A DNA stretch of 64,000 nt, from contig OY970235.1 in the NCBI GenBank assembly GCA_963714145.1, forward strand, positions 2,852,001 through 2,916,000. The letters run 5' to 3'. The notes under the pieces were generated by a model that saw only the letters and a list, made by a program, of their open reading frames with translations, was not told where the DNA came from and made no database searches. This DNA comes from JBBWZH01 sp035544115 (GTDB lineage: Bacteria; Actinomycetota; Actinomycetes; Mycobacteriales; CADCTP01). This document shows positions 35,220 to 43,235 of the stretch, piece by piece (the first letter of the stretch is position 1; each line of letters starts with the position of its first letter). The position numbers were made by a program, and so were the translations under genes.

Positions 35220-37040
35220 CTATGCCTTGGCGTTCACACCGTTGCCGGAGTCGGCCGTGGCGCCGCTCCCCGACCCGGCCGGCCCGTCCGGCTGGGCTGC
35301 GCCGGAGCCGGCGGTGCCGGTCGTCGCCTCGCCGGCAGCCGTCCCCGGCGGCTCGGCCGTCGTCGCCTTCTCCGCCTCCGGGGCAGCGCCGGCCTGCTCC
35401 GGTCCGGCCTTCGCCGGCGCCGCCTTCGCCCGGGCCGTCTTCGCCGGAGCCTTGGCCGGGGTCGTCTTCCCGGCAGCGGCCTTGGCCGGAGCAGCTTTCG
35501 CCGGAGCGGCCTTCGCCCGGGCCGTCTTCGCGGGTGCTGCCTTCGCCGGTGCTGCCTTCGCGGGGGACTTCGCCGCGGCCGTCTTCGCCGGGGCGGGCGC
35601 CTCCGCCACGCTGCCGGCCGTCTCAGCATCGGCCGGCGGCTGGGCCGGAGCCGGAGTCGCCGGCTCCGCCGGCAGATCCAGCTTCGCCGTGCTCCCGGCC
35701 TCGACCGGAGCCCCGGACTCAGCTTCAGCCGGGACATCAGGCTCCGCCGGTACGTCCAGTGTCGCCGCCGCCCCAGCAGTCGCCGGAACCCCGGCCGGGC
35801 TCCCGGCCTCCGCCGCGCTGTCCGCCGGACTCCCAGCCACAGCCGCGCGGTCCGCCTCGGCCTCGCTCCCGGCCTCCGCCGCGCTGCCAGCCACAGCCGG
35901 AGCGCCAGCCACAGCCGGAGTGCCAGCCTCAGCCGGAGTGTCCGACTTTGTCTCCGCGTCCGGCGTCGCAGCGTCGGCTTCCGCCGTCGCGGCGGGTTCC
36001 GCGTCGCCGCCAGCGTCGGACCCGGCGGCCGGGGCCGGCTCCGCCTCGGTGTCCGCGGCCGGCTCCGCCTCGGTGTCCGCAGCCGAGTCCACCTCGGTGT
36101 CCGCAGCCGGCTCCGCCTCGGTACCCACGGCCGGCTCCGCCTCGGTATCCACGGCCGAGTCCGCCTCGACGGCGGTACCCGTACCGGTGGCCTCGGCGTC
36201 GTCGGCCGCTGCCGCGGTGGCTGTGGCCGGTTCGATGATCTCCTCGCGCGGGCCGGTGCTGGTCAGGAACAGCACGAGGCCGGCGGCGAAGACGATGATG
36301 CAGGTCCAGATGTTCAGGCGGAGGCCGAAGATGTGGTTCGTGGTGTCGATGCGCAGCGACTCGATCCAGATCCGGCCTAGCGGGTAGCCCATCACGTACA
36401 GGGCGATGACCCGGCCGCGGCCCAACTTGAACCGGCGCTCGGCCCAGATCAGCACACCGGCCAGGCCGACGTCCCAGATCGCCTCGTAGAGGAAGGTCGG
36501 GTGGTACGCCTCGGCGCCGGGCACCGTGTTCGGCCGGACCGGATCGATCTTCAGGCCCCAGGGCAGCGTGGTCGGCTTGCCGAACAGTTCCTGGTTGAAC
36601 CAGTTGCCGAAGCGGCCGATCGCCTGCGCCACCGCCACCCCGGGCACGACCACGTCCGCGTAGGTGCGCAGGCTGATCCCGCGGGCCCGGCAACCGATCC
36701 AGGCGCCGACGGCGCCGAGCGAGATCGCCCCCCAGATGCCGAGGCCGCCCTCCCAGACCTTGAACACGTCCGCCGGGTGCTTGCCGTCCCCGAAGTAGAG
36801 CTCCGGGTCGGTCGCCACGTGGTACACCCGGCCGCCGATCAACCCGAAGATGACCGCGAGGACCGCCACGTCGGACACGGTGCCCGGACTGCCGCCGCGG
36901 GCCTGCCAGCGGCGTTCCCCCATCCAGATGGCGACAACGATCCCGGCGATGATGCACAGCGCGTACGCGCGGAGCGGAATCGCACCGATGTGCCAGACAC
37001 CCTGGCTCGGGCTGGGCAGGTAGGCAAGACTGGGGCGCAC
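35220..37040 (-). CDS. lgt: Prolipoprotein diacylglyceryl transferase with long charged C-terminal tail
   Basis: A 606-aa membrane enzyme that transfers diacylglyceryl from phosphatidylglycerol to the lipobox Cys of prolipoproteins. The Lgt core is about 1-267: IPLRAYALCIIAGI, GGRVYHVATD, the signature GRFGNWFNQELFGKPT, and YHPTFLYEAIWD. It carries about seven helices, the last near LNIWTCIIVFAAGLVLFL. The remaining 340 residues are a disordered tail. The first part (about 270-480) is rich in Glu/Asp with TEAEPAAD-type repeats. The second (about 483-550) is Ala/Lys/Pro repeats such as AAPAKAAPAKTARAKAAPAK, resembling histone H1/HupB tails. Typical Lgt proteins are about 270-330 aa. GTG start at 37040. 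Confidence 0.93.
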   Translation of the reverse strand: MRPSLAYLPSPSQGVWHIGAIPLRAYALCIIAGIVVAIWMGERRWQARGGSPGTVSDVAVLAVIFGLIGGRVYHVATDPELYFGDGKHPADVFKVWEGGLGIWGAISLGAVGAWIGCRARGISLRTYADVVVPGVAVAQAIGRFGNWFNQELFGKPTTLPWGLKIDPVRPNTVPGAEAYHPTFLYEAIWDVGLAGVLIWAERRFKLGRGRVIALYVMGYPLGRIWIESLRIDTTNHIFGLRLNIWTCIIVFAAGLVLFLTSTGPREEIIEPATATAAAADDAEATGTGTAVEADSAVDTEAEPAVGTEAEPAADTEVDSAADTEAEPAADTEAEPAPAAGSDAGGDAEPAATAEADAATPDAETKSDTPAEAGTPAVAGAPAVAGSAAEAGSEAEADRAAVAGSPADSAAEAGSPAGVPATAGAAATLDVPAEPDVPAEAESGAPVEAGSTAKLDLPAEPATPAPAQPPADAETAGSVAEAPAPAKTAAAKSPAKAAPAKAAPAKTARAKAAPAKAAPAKAAAGKTTPAKAPAKTARAKAAPAKAGPEQAGAAPEAEKATTAEPPGTAAGEATTGTAGSGAAQPDGPAGSGSGATADSGNGVNAKA

Positions 37041-37179
37041 GGGGACACCGTAGTCGGTTCCGCCGTTGGGCCCGCGTTGGCCCGCGCCGTGACAGCTCGG
37101 CGAGCCGCTCCGGCAACCTGCCGTACACCACTCGGCGACGGTCTGTTGACCGGCGGCACCGGCCGTCTAGTGTTCGTCC

Positions 37180-37620
37180 ATGAACCATGTGACGAGGGCC
37201 GCAGCGGCCGTCATCGGTGATACCGAGGGGCGCGTGCTGCTGGTCCAGCAGACGAACGGGCAGCGTCGCTGGGGCCTCCCCGGCGCCCACATCGAGCCTG
37301 CCGACCTGCCCACCGAGGCGGTCATCCGGGAGATCCGGCGCGAGACCGGCCTGGAGACCAAGGTGGTCGACCTGGTCGGCCTGTATCACCTGACCGGCGG
37401 TCTGGACGGCGATGACGAGGTGCTGCCCGACCTGATCACCTACGCGTTCCGGTGCGAGGTGGTCACCGGCGAGGCCGTGCTGAACGGTCAGGGCCGGATC
37501 TGCCACCTGGGCTGGCACGCGCCCGACTTCGTGCCGCTCCCGGTGACCACCACCGCGGTCGCCGCGGTCGCCGACGCCGCCAAAGGCCTGTCCGGCGTGG
37601 TCCGCCACCTGGCGCGCTGA
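37180..37620 (+). CDS. NUDIX hydrolase
   Basis: A 146-aa NUDIX-fold hydrolase. The region GAHIEPADLPTEAVIREIRR followed by ETGLE matches the Nudix box with deviations: one residue is inserted between the first Gly and the REI helix, and the first Glu of the EE pair is Arg (REIRRETG). The core metal-binding Glu in RRETG is kept. The N-terminus AAAAVIGDTEGRVLLVQQ and RWGLPGA are typical. The substrate is unknown; deviations could reduce activity. It is on the plus strand between lgt and trpA, both minus, and so interrupts that conserved gene string. ATG at 37180. Confidence 0.85.
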   Translation: MNHVTRAAAAVIGDTEGRVLLVQQTNGQRRWGLPGAHIEPADLPTEAVIREIRRETGLETKVVDLVGLYHLTGGLDGDDEVLPDLITYAFRCEVVTGEAVLNGQGRICHLGWHAPDFVPLPVTTTAVAAVADAAKGLSGVVRHLAR

Positions 37621-37732
37621 GCAGAAGTCTGCCCGCGGAGCCGAGCCCCGCGAACCCCACGGTGCGAACGCCGCCGGTTGGCTGCGCGCGAGCCGAGCTG
37701 TAGCTGCCGGTTGGGCAGCGCCACTAACCGAA

Positions 37733-38545
37733 CTACTTGCGGCGGACGCCGGCGGCCAGGTCGGCGGCGAGCGCCTCGATCGCGGTCAGCCCGGCAGCGC
37801 CGGACGGCGCGTCCAGCAGCACCCGGACGAAGGCGGATCCGACGATCACACCGTCGGCGTAGCTGGCCACCTGCGCGGCCTGGTCGCCGGTGGAGACGCC
37901 CAGCCCGACCCCGACCGGCAGCCCGGTGGCCGCGCGGACCCGGGCCACCAGTGTCGGCGCGCGGTCGGAGACCTGGTCGCGGGTGCCGGTGACACCCATC
38001 GTGGACGCCGCGTAGACGAAGCCGCTGCAGAGCGCGGTGACCCGCCCGATCCGCTCGTCCGTGGACGCGGGCGCGACCAGGAACACCCGGGCCAGCCCGG
38101 TCTCGTCAGCAGCGGTCAGCCAGTCGCCGGTGCCCGGGTCGCCGGCCGATTCCGGGGTGAGATCCGGGGTGATCAGCCCGACGCCGCCGGCCGAGGCCAG
38201 GTCGGTGGCGAACCGGCCGACCCCGTACTGCACGATCGGGTTCCAGTAGGTCATCACCAGCACCGGGACGCCGGTGCCGGCCGCCGCCTCGACCGTGCGC
38301 AGCACGTCCGTGGTGCGCACGCCGGCGGACAGCGCCTGGTCGACCGCGCTCTGGATGGTCGGGCCATCCATCAGCGGATCGCTGTACGGCAGGCCGATCT
38401 CGAGGATGTCGACGCCGCCGGCCACCATGGCCCGGATCGCGTCGATCGCGCCGGTCACCGACGGGTACCCGGCCGGCAGGTAGCCGACCAGTGCCGCCCG
38501 ACCGTCCGCCCTGGCCTTCTCGAACGCCTCGCCGAGGCTGGTCAC
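37733..38545 (-). CDS. trpA: Tryptophan synthase alpha chain
   Basis: A 270-aa enzyme that cleaves indole-3-glycerol phosphate to indole and glyceraldehyde 3-phosphate, working in an alpha2-beta2 complex with TrpB. Catalytic Glu49 and Asp60 sit in LEIGLPYSDPLMDGPTIQSA, with the same numbering as the Salmonella enzyme. GLITPDLTPESA and the phosphate-binding GVGLGVSTGDQA are also visible. GTG at 38545 overlaps the stop of the preceding 35-codon ORF (GTGA), not of trpB itself. It converges with the NUDIX gene over 112 bp in which I see no clear hairpin. Confidence 0.97.
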   Translation of the reverse strand: MTSLGEAFEKARADGRAALVGYLPAGYPSVTGAIDAIRAMVAGGVDILEIGLPYSDPLMDGPTIQSAVDQALSAGVRTTDVLRTVEAAAGTGVPVLVMTYWNPIVQYGVGRFATDLASAGGVGLITPDLTPESAGDPGTGDWLTAADETGLARVFLVAPASTDERIGRVTALCSGFVYAASTMGVTGTRDQVSDRAPTLVARVRAATGLPVGVGLGVSTGDQAAQVASYADGVIVGSAFVRVLLDAPSGAAGLTAIEALAADLAAGVRRK

Positions 38546-38649
38546 CCGCGCCTACTCCCCTGACTCCCCGTCAGGCAGGCCGAATCAACGCGCTGCCCGG
38601 TAGATGCCGCTGCCGTGGCCTGCTGGAACGCCTCGCCGGGGTTGGTCAC
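38542..38649 (-). CDS. 35-codon mini-ORF between trpB and trpA, TrpA-start-like
   Basis: GTG at 38649 overlaps the trpB stop (GTGA), and its TGA at 38542 overlaps the trpA start (GTGA). It is thus exactly bridged between both genes. The peptide begins MTNPGEAFQQATA, close to the TrpA N-terminus MTSLGEAFEKARA. At DNA level the matching stretch (GGAACGCCTCGCCG around 38620-38650 on the plus strand) resembles that at 38520-38550. It looks like a partial duplication of the trpA 5' end. It may be a translated coupler, a remnant, or noise. Streptomyces trp clusters carry a different small ORF between trpC and trpB. Confidence 0.5.
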   Translation of the reverse strand: MTNPGEAFQQATAAASTGQRVDSACLTGSQGSRRG

Positions 38650-39905
38650 CCGTGCTGCTCCCCCGCCCCGTTGCCGGCCGACTCGTTGTCGAGCAGGCCG
38701 AACCAGCGGGCCGCGGTGTCCATGTCCTTGTCGCCGCGGCCGGACAGGCAGATCAGCACCACGCCGGCCGGGCCGAGCTTGCGCGCCACCGCGAGCGCGC
38801 CGTGCACGGCGTGCGCGGTCTCGATCGCCGGGATGATCCCCTCGGCCCGGGACAGCAGTGCCAGCGCGTCCATCGCCTGCGCGTCGGTCACCGGCTGGTA
38901 GCTGACCCGGCCGACCTCGTGCAGCCAGGAGTGCTCCGGGCCGACGCCGGGGTAGTCCAGCCCGGCCGAGATGGAGTGCGTCGGCAGCGTCTGCCCGTCC
39001 AGGTCCTGCAGCAGGTAGGTACGCATGCCGTGCAGCACGCCGGGCCGCCCGGCGGTCAGCGTGGCCGCGTGCCGGGAGCCCTCGGCGCCCTCCCCGCCGG
39101 CCTCGAACCCGACCAGCGCGACCGACGTGTCCGGCAGGAACCGGTGGAAGATGCCCATCGAGTTGGAGCCGCCGCCGACGCAGGCGACCACCGCGTCCGG
39201 CAGCCGGCCGACCAGGTCGAGCACCTGGCCGCGGGCCTCGACGCCGATCACCCGCTGGAAGTCGCGCACCATCATCGGGAACGGGTGCGGCCCCATCGTC
39301 GAGCCGATCACGTAGTGGGTGGTCTCCACGTTGGTGACCCAGTCCCGCATGGCCTCGTTGATCGCGTCCTTGAGGGTGCGGGCGCCGATCGTCACCGGCA
39401 CCACGGTGGCGCCGAGCATCCGCATCCGGGCGACGTTCAGCGCCTGCCGGTGGGTGTCCTCCTCGCCCATGTAGACCACGCACTCCAGGCCGAGCACGGC
39501 GCACGCGGTGGCGGTGGCCACGCCGTGCTGGCCGGCCCCGGTCTCGGCGATCACCCGGCTCTTGCGCATCCGGATGGCCAGCAACGCCTGCCCCAGCGCG
39601 TTGTTCAGCTTGTGCGAGCCGGTGTGCGCCAGGTCTTCCCGCTTGAGCAGGATGCGGCAGCCGCCGGCGTGCTCGGACAGCCGGCGCGCGTCGGTCAGCG
39701 GGGTCGGCCGGCCCACATAGGTGGCCAGCAGCCGGTCCAGCTCGGAGGTGAACGACTCGTCCCGGCGGGCCGTGGCGTACGCGCCGGCGAGCTCGTCCAG
39801 CGCGGGGATCAGCGCCTCGGGGACGAACCGGCCGCCGAAGCCGCCGAAGTGGCCGCTGTCGTCCGGGCCGGCCAGCCGCGGGTCGGTGCCCTGGTCAGCG
39901 GTCAT
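38646..39905 (-). CDS. trpB: Tryptophan synthase beta chain
   Basis: A 419-aa PLP enzyme that condenses indole with serine to give tryptophan. It shows GHFGGFGGRFVPEALIPAL near the N-terminus, Lys99 as the PLP Schiff-base residue in HTGSHKLNNALGQALL, GSTMGPHPFPMMVRDFQ, and the PLP-phosphate loop CVGGGSNSMG. ATG at 39905 overlaps trpC by 11 bp; its stop overlaps the mini-ORF start. Length is normal. Confidence 0.97.
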   Translation of the reverse strand: MTADQGTDPRLAGPDDSGHFGGFGGRFVPEALIPALDELAGAYATARRDESFTSELDRLLATYVGRPTPLTDARRLSEHAGGCRILLKREDLAHTGSHKLNNALGQALLAIRMRKSRVIAETGAGQHGVATATACAVLGLECVVYMGEEDTHRQALNVARMRMLGATVVPVTIGARTLKDAINEAMRDWVTNVETTHYVIGSTMGPHPFPMMVRDFQRVIGVEARGQVLDLVGRLPDAVVACVGGGSNSMGIFHRFLPDTSVALVGFEAGGEGAEGSRHAATLTAGRPGVLHGMRTYLLQDLDGQTLPTHSISAGLDYPGVGPEHSWLHEVGRVSYQPVTDAQAMDALALLSRAEGIIPAIETAHAVHGALAVARKLGPAGVVLICLSGRGDKDMDTAARWFGLLDNESAGNGAGEQHG

Positions 39906-40710
39906 GGGCCGGCCTCGGCGTGGCCGGGTGCGCGGCCGCGGTGACCAGGTCGGCCACCGCCTGCCGCGGGCTGGACTTGGTTACCAGCCCCTCGCCGACC
40001 AGCACCGCGTCGGCACCGGCGGCGGCGTACTCGATCAGGTCGTGGGTGTCCCGGACGCCGGACTCGGCGACCCGGACCACGCCGCTGGGCAGCCCGGGGG
40101 CGATCCGCTCGAACACGCTGCGGTCCACCGAGAGCGTGTTCAGGTCGCGCGCGTTCACCCCAATCAGCCGGGCGCCGGCCTCCATCGCACGGTCCGCCTC
40201 GGCCTCGGTGTGCACTTCGACCAGCGCGGTCATGCCCAGCGACTCGATCCGCTCGCGCAGCCCGACCAACGCGTTCTGCTCCAGCGCGGCGACGATCAGC
40301 AGCACCAGGTCGGCGCCGTGCGCGCGCGCCTCGTGCACCTGGTAGGAGGAGACGACGAAGTCTTTCATCAGCACCGGGACGTCGACCGCGGCGCGCACCG
40401 CGTCCAGGTCGGCCAGCGAGCCGGCGAACCGGCGCTGCTCGGTGAGCACGCTGATCACCCGGGCGCCGCCGGATTCGTATTCGCCGGCCAGCCAGGCCGG
40501 ATCGGGAATGTCGGACAGCCGCCCGGCGGACGGGCTGGACCGCTTCACCTCGGCGATCACACCGACCCCCGGAGCTCGCAGCGCGGCCATCGCGTCCAGC
40601 GCGGCGGGACGGCGGATGGCCAGCCGCTTCAGCTCGGCGAGTGGGACGGCGGCCTCGCGAGCTGCTACATCGGCGCGGACGCCGACGAGGATCTCGTCGA
40701 GAACGCTCAC
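39895..40710 (-). CDS. trpC: Indole-3-glycerol phosphate synthase
   Basis: A 271-aa TIM-barrel enzyme converting carboxyphenylaminodeoxyribulose phosphate to indole-3-glycerol phosphate. The motif VIAEVKRSSPSAG holds a catalytic Lys. LMKDFVVSSYQV, LVEVHTEAEAD, IGVNARDLNTL and VAESGVRD supply the other active-site strands. GTG at 40710. It begins a trpC-trpB-(mini-ORF)-trpA run with overlaps throughout. No trpD, trpF or trpG is in the window. trpE lies 15 kb away across the 40.8-54.8 kb block. Confidence 0.97.
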   Translation of the reverse strand: MSVLDEILVGVRADVAAREAAVPLAELKRLAIRRPAALDAMAALRAPGVGVIAEVKRSSPSAGRLSDIPDPAWLAGEYESGGARVISVLTEQRRFAGSLADLDAVRAAVDVPVLMKDFVVSSYQVHEARAHGADLVLLIVAALEQNALVGLRERIESLGMTALVEVHTEAEADRAMEAGARLIGVNARDLNTLSVDRSVFERIAPGLPSGVVRVAESGVRDTHDLIEYAAAGADAVLVGEGLVTKSSPRQAVADLVTAAAHPATPRPAHDR

Positions 40711-40824
40711 GTGGTGTCCCCTTCGTCACACGGCGCGGCGGTAGGGCCCCGCGCGGCGTATTTTCGCCGCTCCGAGGACCCTCCGGCCGGCCGACGCTTG
40801 GCCGGGCGCTTCGGGGGGCTGATG
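40711..40824. other. trpC leader region
   Basis: A 114-bp gap between the kinase stop and trpC. It contains a small perfect hairpin (GCGGCG 40753-40758, loop TATTTT, CGCCGC 40765-40770), the only AT-rich loop nearby. No Trp-codon leader peptide or T-box is evident. The trpCBA promoter, if separate, should be here. Confidence 0.35.
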
Positions 40825-42351
40825 TTACCGGCCCGGCCGGACCGGCCCGGGGCCGCCCCCGGACTCCAGCCGCTGCGGAACGGTGTGCAGGCCCGACGGC
40901 CGGCCGGCGACCAGCGGTAGCCGCACCGTGATGCAGGCGCCACCCTCCGGCGCGCGGCCGGCCTCGGTGCCACCGCCGAGCCGGCTGGCCAGCCCGTGCA
41001 CCAGGGCCAGCCCGACGCCGGTGCCGACCCGGCGGACGCCCCGGTACCGCTCGTAGAGCACCGATCGCTCGAACGCCACCGCGCAGTCCTCCGGGGTGAG
41101 CCCGGGGCCGCCGTCGCGCACCTGCAGCACCGCCCAGCCGTGCGCGGCGGCCAGCGCGAGCACGATCGGGGCGCCGGCCGGGGTGACCCGCAGCGCGTTC
41201 TCGGCCAGCCCGTCCAGGATCTGCCGGACCCGGGTCGGGTCGGTCAGCGTGACCACCTCGTAGTCCGGCAGCTCGGTGCCGAAGGCCACCCCGACCGCCT
41301 CGCAGCGGGCCTGCCAGACGTCGGCGGCGGCCCGCAGCAGCGCGGTCAGGTCCACCGGCTGCCGGTCGATGCGGAAGTCCTGGGCACCGAGCCGGGCCAG
41401 GTCGAGCAGGTCGGAGACCAGCCGCTCGAGCCGGCGCGCCTCGCCGAGCATGGTCGCGCCGACCGGGCGGACGTCCTCGCCGGCGGTCACCCCGTCGGCC
41501 AGCGACTCGGCGAACCCGGTGATCGCGGTCAGCGGGGTGCGCAGTTCGTGCGAGACGGACAGCAGGAACTCGCGCTGCCGGCCCTCGCTCCGGCTCAGCG
41601 CCGCGGCCAGCACGTTCAGCGCCTCGGCCACCCCGGCCACCTCGCTGGGCCCTTCCGGCGGCACCTGGACGTCGCGGGCCCCGGAGGCGAGCGCGTGCGC
41701 GCCGGCGGCGGCCCGCTTCAGCGGCCGGGCCAGCAGCCGGGCCAGCGCGACCGCGGCCACCACCGCCACCACCAGGCCGATCAGCAGCGCCACCCCGATC
41801 CGGCGCAGCGCCTCCCGGGCGAACGGCGCGGACTCGCTGCGCCGCTGCACCAGCAGGACCGCGCCGACCGAGCTGGGCCGGGCCTGGACGTACAGGGTGC
41901 TGCCGTCGACCCGGCGGACCGCCGACAGGCTCCGGCCGGCGACGACCTGGCCGGCCTCGGCCGCGGACAGCACGTCCCGGGCCAGCGGCTGGCTCGCCAG
42001 CGGGCTGCCGTCCGGGCCGAGCACCGCGTACTGGATGTTGGTGCCGCGCAGGAACCGCTGCACCAGCAGGGCCTGGCCGCGGGCCGGCCGGCGGCCACCG
42101 AGCGCGGGCTGCTCGGCCAGCGCCCCGGCGACGTTGTCGGCCAGCTCGGCCAGCACCCGCTGCGCGTCCCGCTCGCCGGCCGACCGCACCAACCCCACCG
42201 ACACCAGCCCCACCACCAGCATCGCGACCGCCGCCACCGCGATCGTGACCAGCGTGGTCTGCGAGGCCAACGACATCCGCCGCCGCGCGGTCCCGGTCGC
42301 CGGCCGGACCGCCGCCTCGGCGGGCGGCCGCCGGGGCCACTCCCCGCTCAC
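40825..42351 (-). CDS. Sensor histidine kinase, two-component system
   Basis: A kinase of about 508 aa. The first helix is TLVTIAVAAVAMLVVGLVSVG and the second is GVALLIGLVVAVVAAVALA, with a sensor domain between them, followed by HAMP. HisKA shows LLSVSHELRTPLTAITG. HATPase shows LDGLAENALRVTP, VRDGGPGLTPED and GTGVGLALVHGLASRLGG. GTG at 42351 was chosen because GGGG precedes it; 42360 and 42375 are in-frame alternatives, and ATG at the first helix would be later. It follows its regulator (42407-43099) by 55 bp. The pair separates trpC from the subtilase block. Confidence 0.9.
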   Translation of the reverse strand: MSGEWPRRPPAEAAVRPATGTARRRMSLASQTTLVTIAVAAVAMLVVGLVSVGLVRSAGERDAQRVLAELADNVAGALAEQPALGGRRPARGQALLVQRFLRGTNIQYAVLGPDGSPLASQPLARDVLSAAEAGQVVAGRSLSAVRRVDGSTLYVQARPSSVGAVLLVQRRSESAPFAREALRRIGVALLIGLVVAVVAAVALARLLARPLKRAAAGAHALASGARDVQVPPEGPSEVAGVAEALNVLAAALSRSEGRQREFLLSVSHELRTPLTAITGFAESLADGVTAGEDVRPVGATMLGEARRLERLVSDLLDLARLGAQDFRIDRQPVDLTALLRAAADVWQARCEAVGVAFGTELPDYEVVTLTDPTRVRQILDGLAENALRVTPAGAPIVLALAAAHGWAVLQVRDGGPGLTPEDCAVAFERSVLYERYRGVRRVGTGVGLALVHGLASRLGGGTEAGRAPEGGACITVRLPLVAGRPSGLHTVPQRLESGGGPGPVRPGR

Positions 42352-42406
42352 CCCCAGCACCCCAGCCGCCGGCACCTGGGCGAGCCGGTGGGGCGGTGCG
42401 GGCCGC

Positions 42407-43099
42407 TCATGGCGCCTCGGCCGAGTAGCCGACGCCGCGGACGGTGCGGATCGGGCTGGCCCCGCCGAGCTTGGCCCGCAGCTGGGCGACGTGCACGTCG
42501 ACGGTGCGGGTGCCGGCCGCGGCGGCGTACCCCCAGACCTCGGACAGCAGCTGCTCCCGCTCGTACACCCGGCCCGGGCGGCGCATCAGGAACGCCAGCA
42601 GGTCGAACTCGGTGGTGGTCAGGCCGACCTCGGCGGCGTCCACGTAGGCCTTCCGGCTGCCCTGGTCGACGGTCACCCGGCCGACGGTCAGCGCCGGCAC
42701 GTCGTCCGGCCGGCCCTGCGCCCGGCGCAGCACGGTCTTCACCCGGGCGACCAGCTCGCGCGGCGAGAACGGCTTGGTCACATAGTCGTCGGCGCCGAGT
42801 TCCAGGCCGAGCACCCGGTCGATCTCGTCGTCCCGGGCGGTCACGAACAGCACCGGCGTCCAGTCGCCGGCCGCCCGCAGCTGCCGGCACAGCTCGGTGC
42901 CGTCCAGCGTGGGCAGCCCGACATCGAGCACGATCGCCACCGGGTGCAGCCGGCGGGCCGCGGCCAGGCCGGCCCGCCCGTCCGCCTCCACGTGCACCCC
43001 GTAGCCCTCGCGGGCCAGGTACAGCCGGATCAGGTCGGCGATCGCCTTCTCGTCCTCGACCACCAGCACCAGCCCCCGGGCGGACCCACTGTCGGCCAT
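42407..43099 (-). CDS. OmpR-family response regulator
   Basis: A 230-aa regulator. The receiver domain has the acidic pocket in VVEDEKAI, Asp59 (IVLDVGLPTLDG), Thr in FVTARDDEI and Lys in YVTKPFSP. The winged-helix domain ends VRGVGYSAEAP. ATG 43099 has GGAGGGGG 4 nt upstream. It is cotranscribed with the kinase downstream. The upstream side is closed by a strong hairpin, so its promoter must lie within about 35-90 bp or overlap that palindrome. Confidence 0.95.
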   Translation of the reverse strand: MADSGSARGLVLVVEDEKAIADLIRLYLAREGYGVHVEADGRAGLAAARRLHPVAIVLDVGLPTLDGTELCRQLRAAGDWTPVLFVTARDDEIDRVLGLELGADDYVTKPFSPRELVARVKTVLRRAQGRPDDVPALTVGRVTVDQGSRKAYVDAAEVGLTTTEFDLLAFLMRRPGRVYEREQLLSEVWGYAAAAGTRTVDVHVAQLRAKLGGASPIRTVRGVGYSAEAP

Positions 43100-43132
43100 G
43101 CCGCCCCCTCCGGACACTCCCCCCGGAACACC

Positions 43133-43173
43133 GCGCTGCCCCGACGCCTGACGGTACGGCGTCGGGGCAGCGC
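43133..43173 (-). terminator. Strong hairpin between the subtilase and the response regulator
   Basis: Perfect 16-bp arms (43133-43148, 43158-43173) enclose a 9-nt loop. Partial complementarity continues outward (GACACTCC...GGAGTGTC), giving a palindrome of nearly 80 bp from about 43112 to 43189. It lies 63 bp beyond the subtilase stop and in front of the regulator. Terminator is the simplest reading; an operator is possible. Confidence 0.7.
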
Positions 43174-43235
43174 AGTGTTCGAGGAGTGTCAAGGCCCGGT
43201 CCGGAACCGGTCAGCCCGGCCCGGCGAGGCCCGGG

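Noticed and set aside
35151..36380. Plus-strand Arg-rich open frame opposite the lgt tail
   Set aside because: It is a shadow of the lgt tail repeats; the minus-strand frame is continuous with the Lgt catalytic core.
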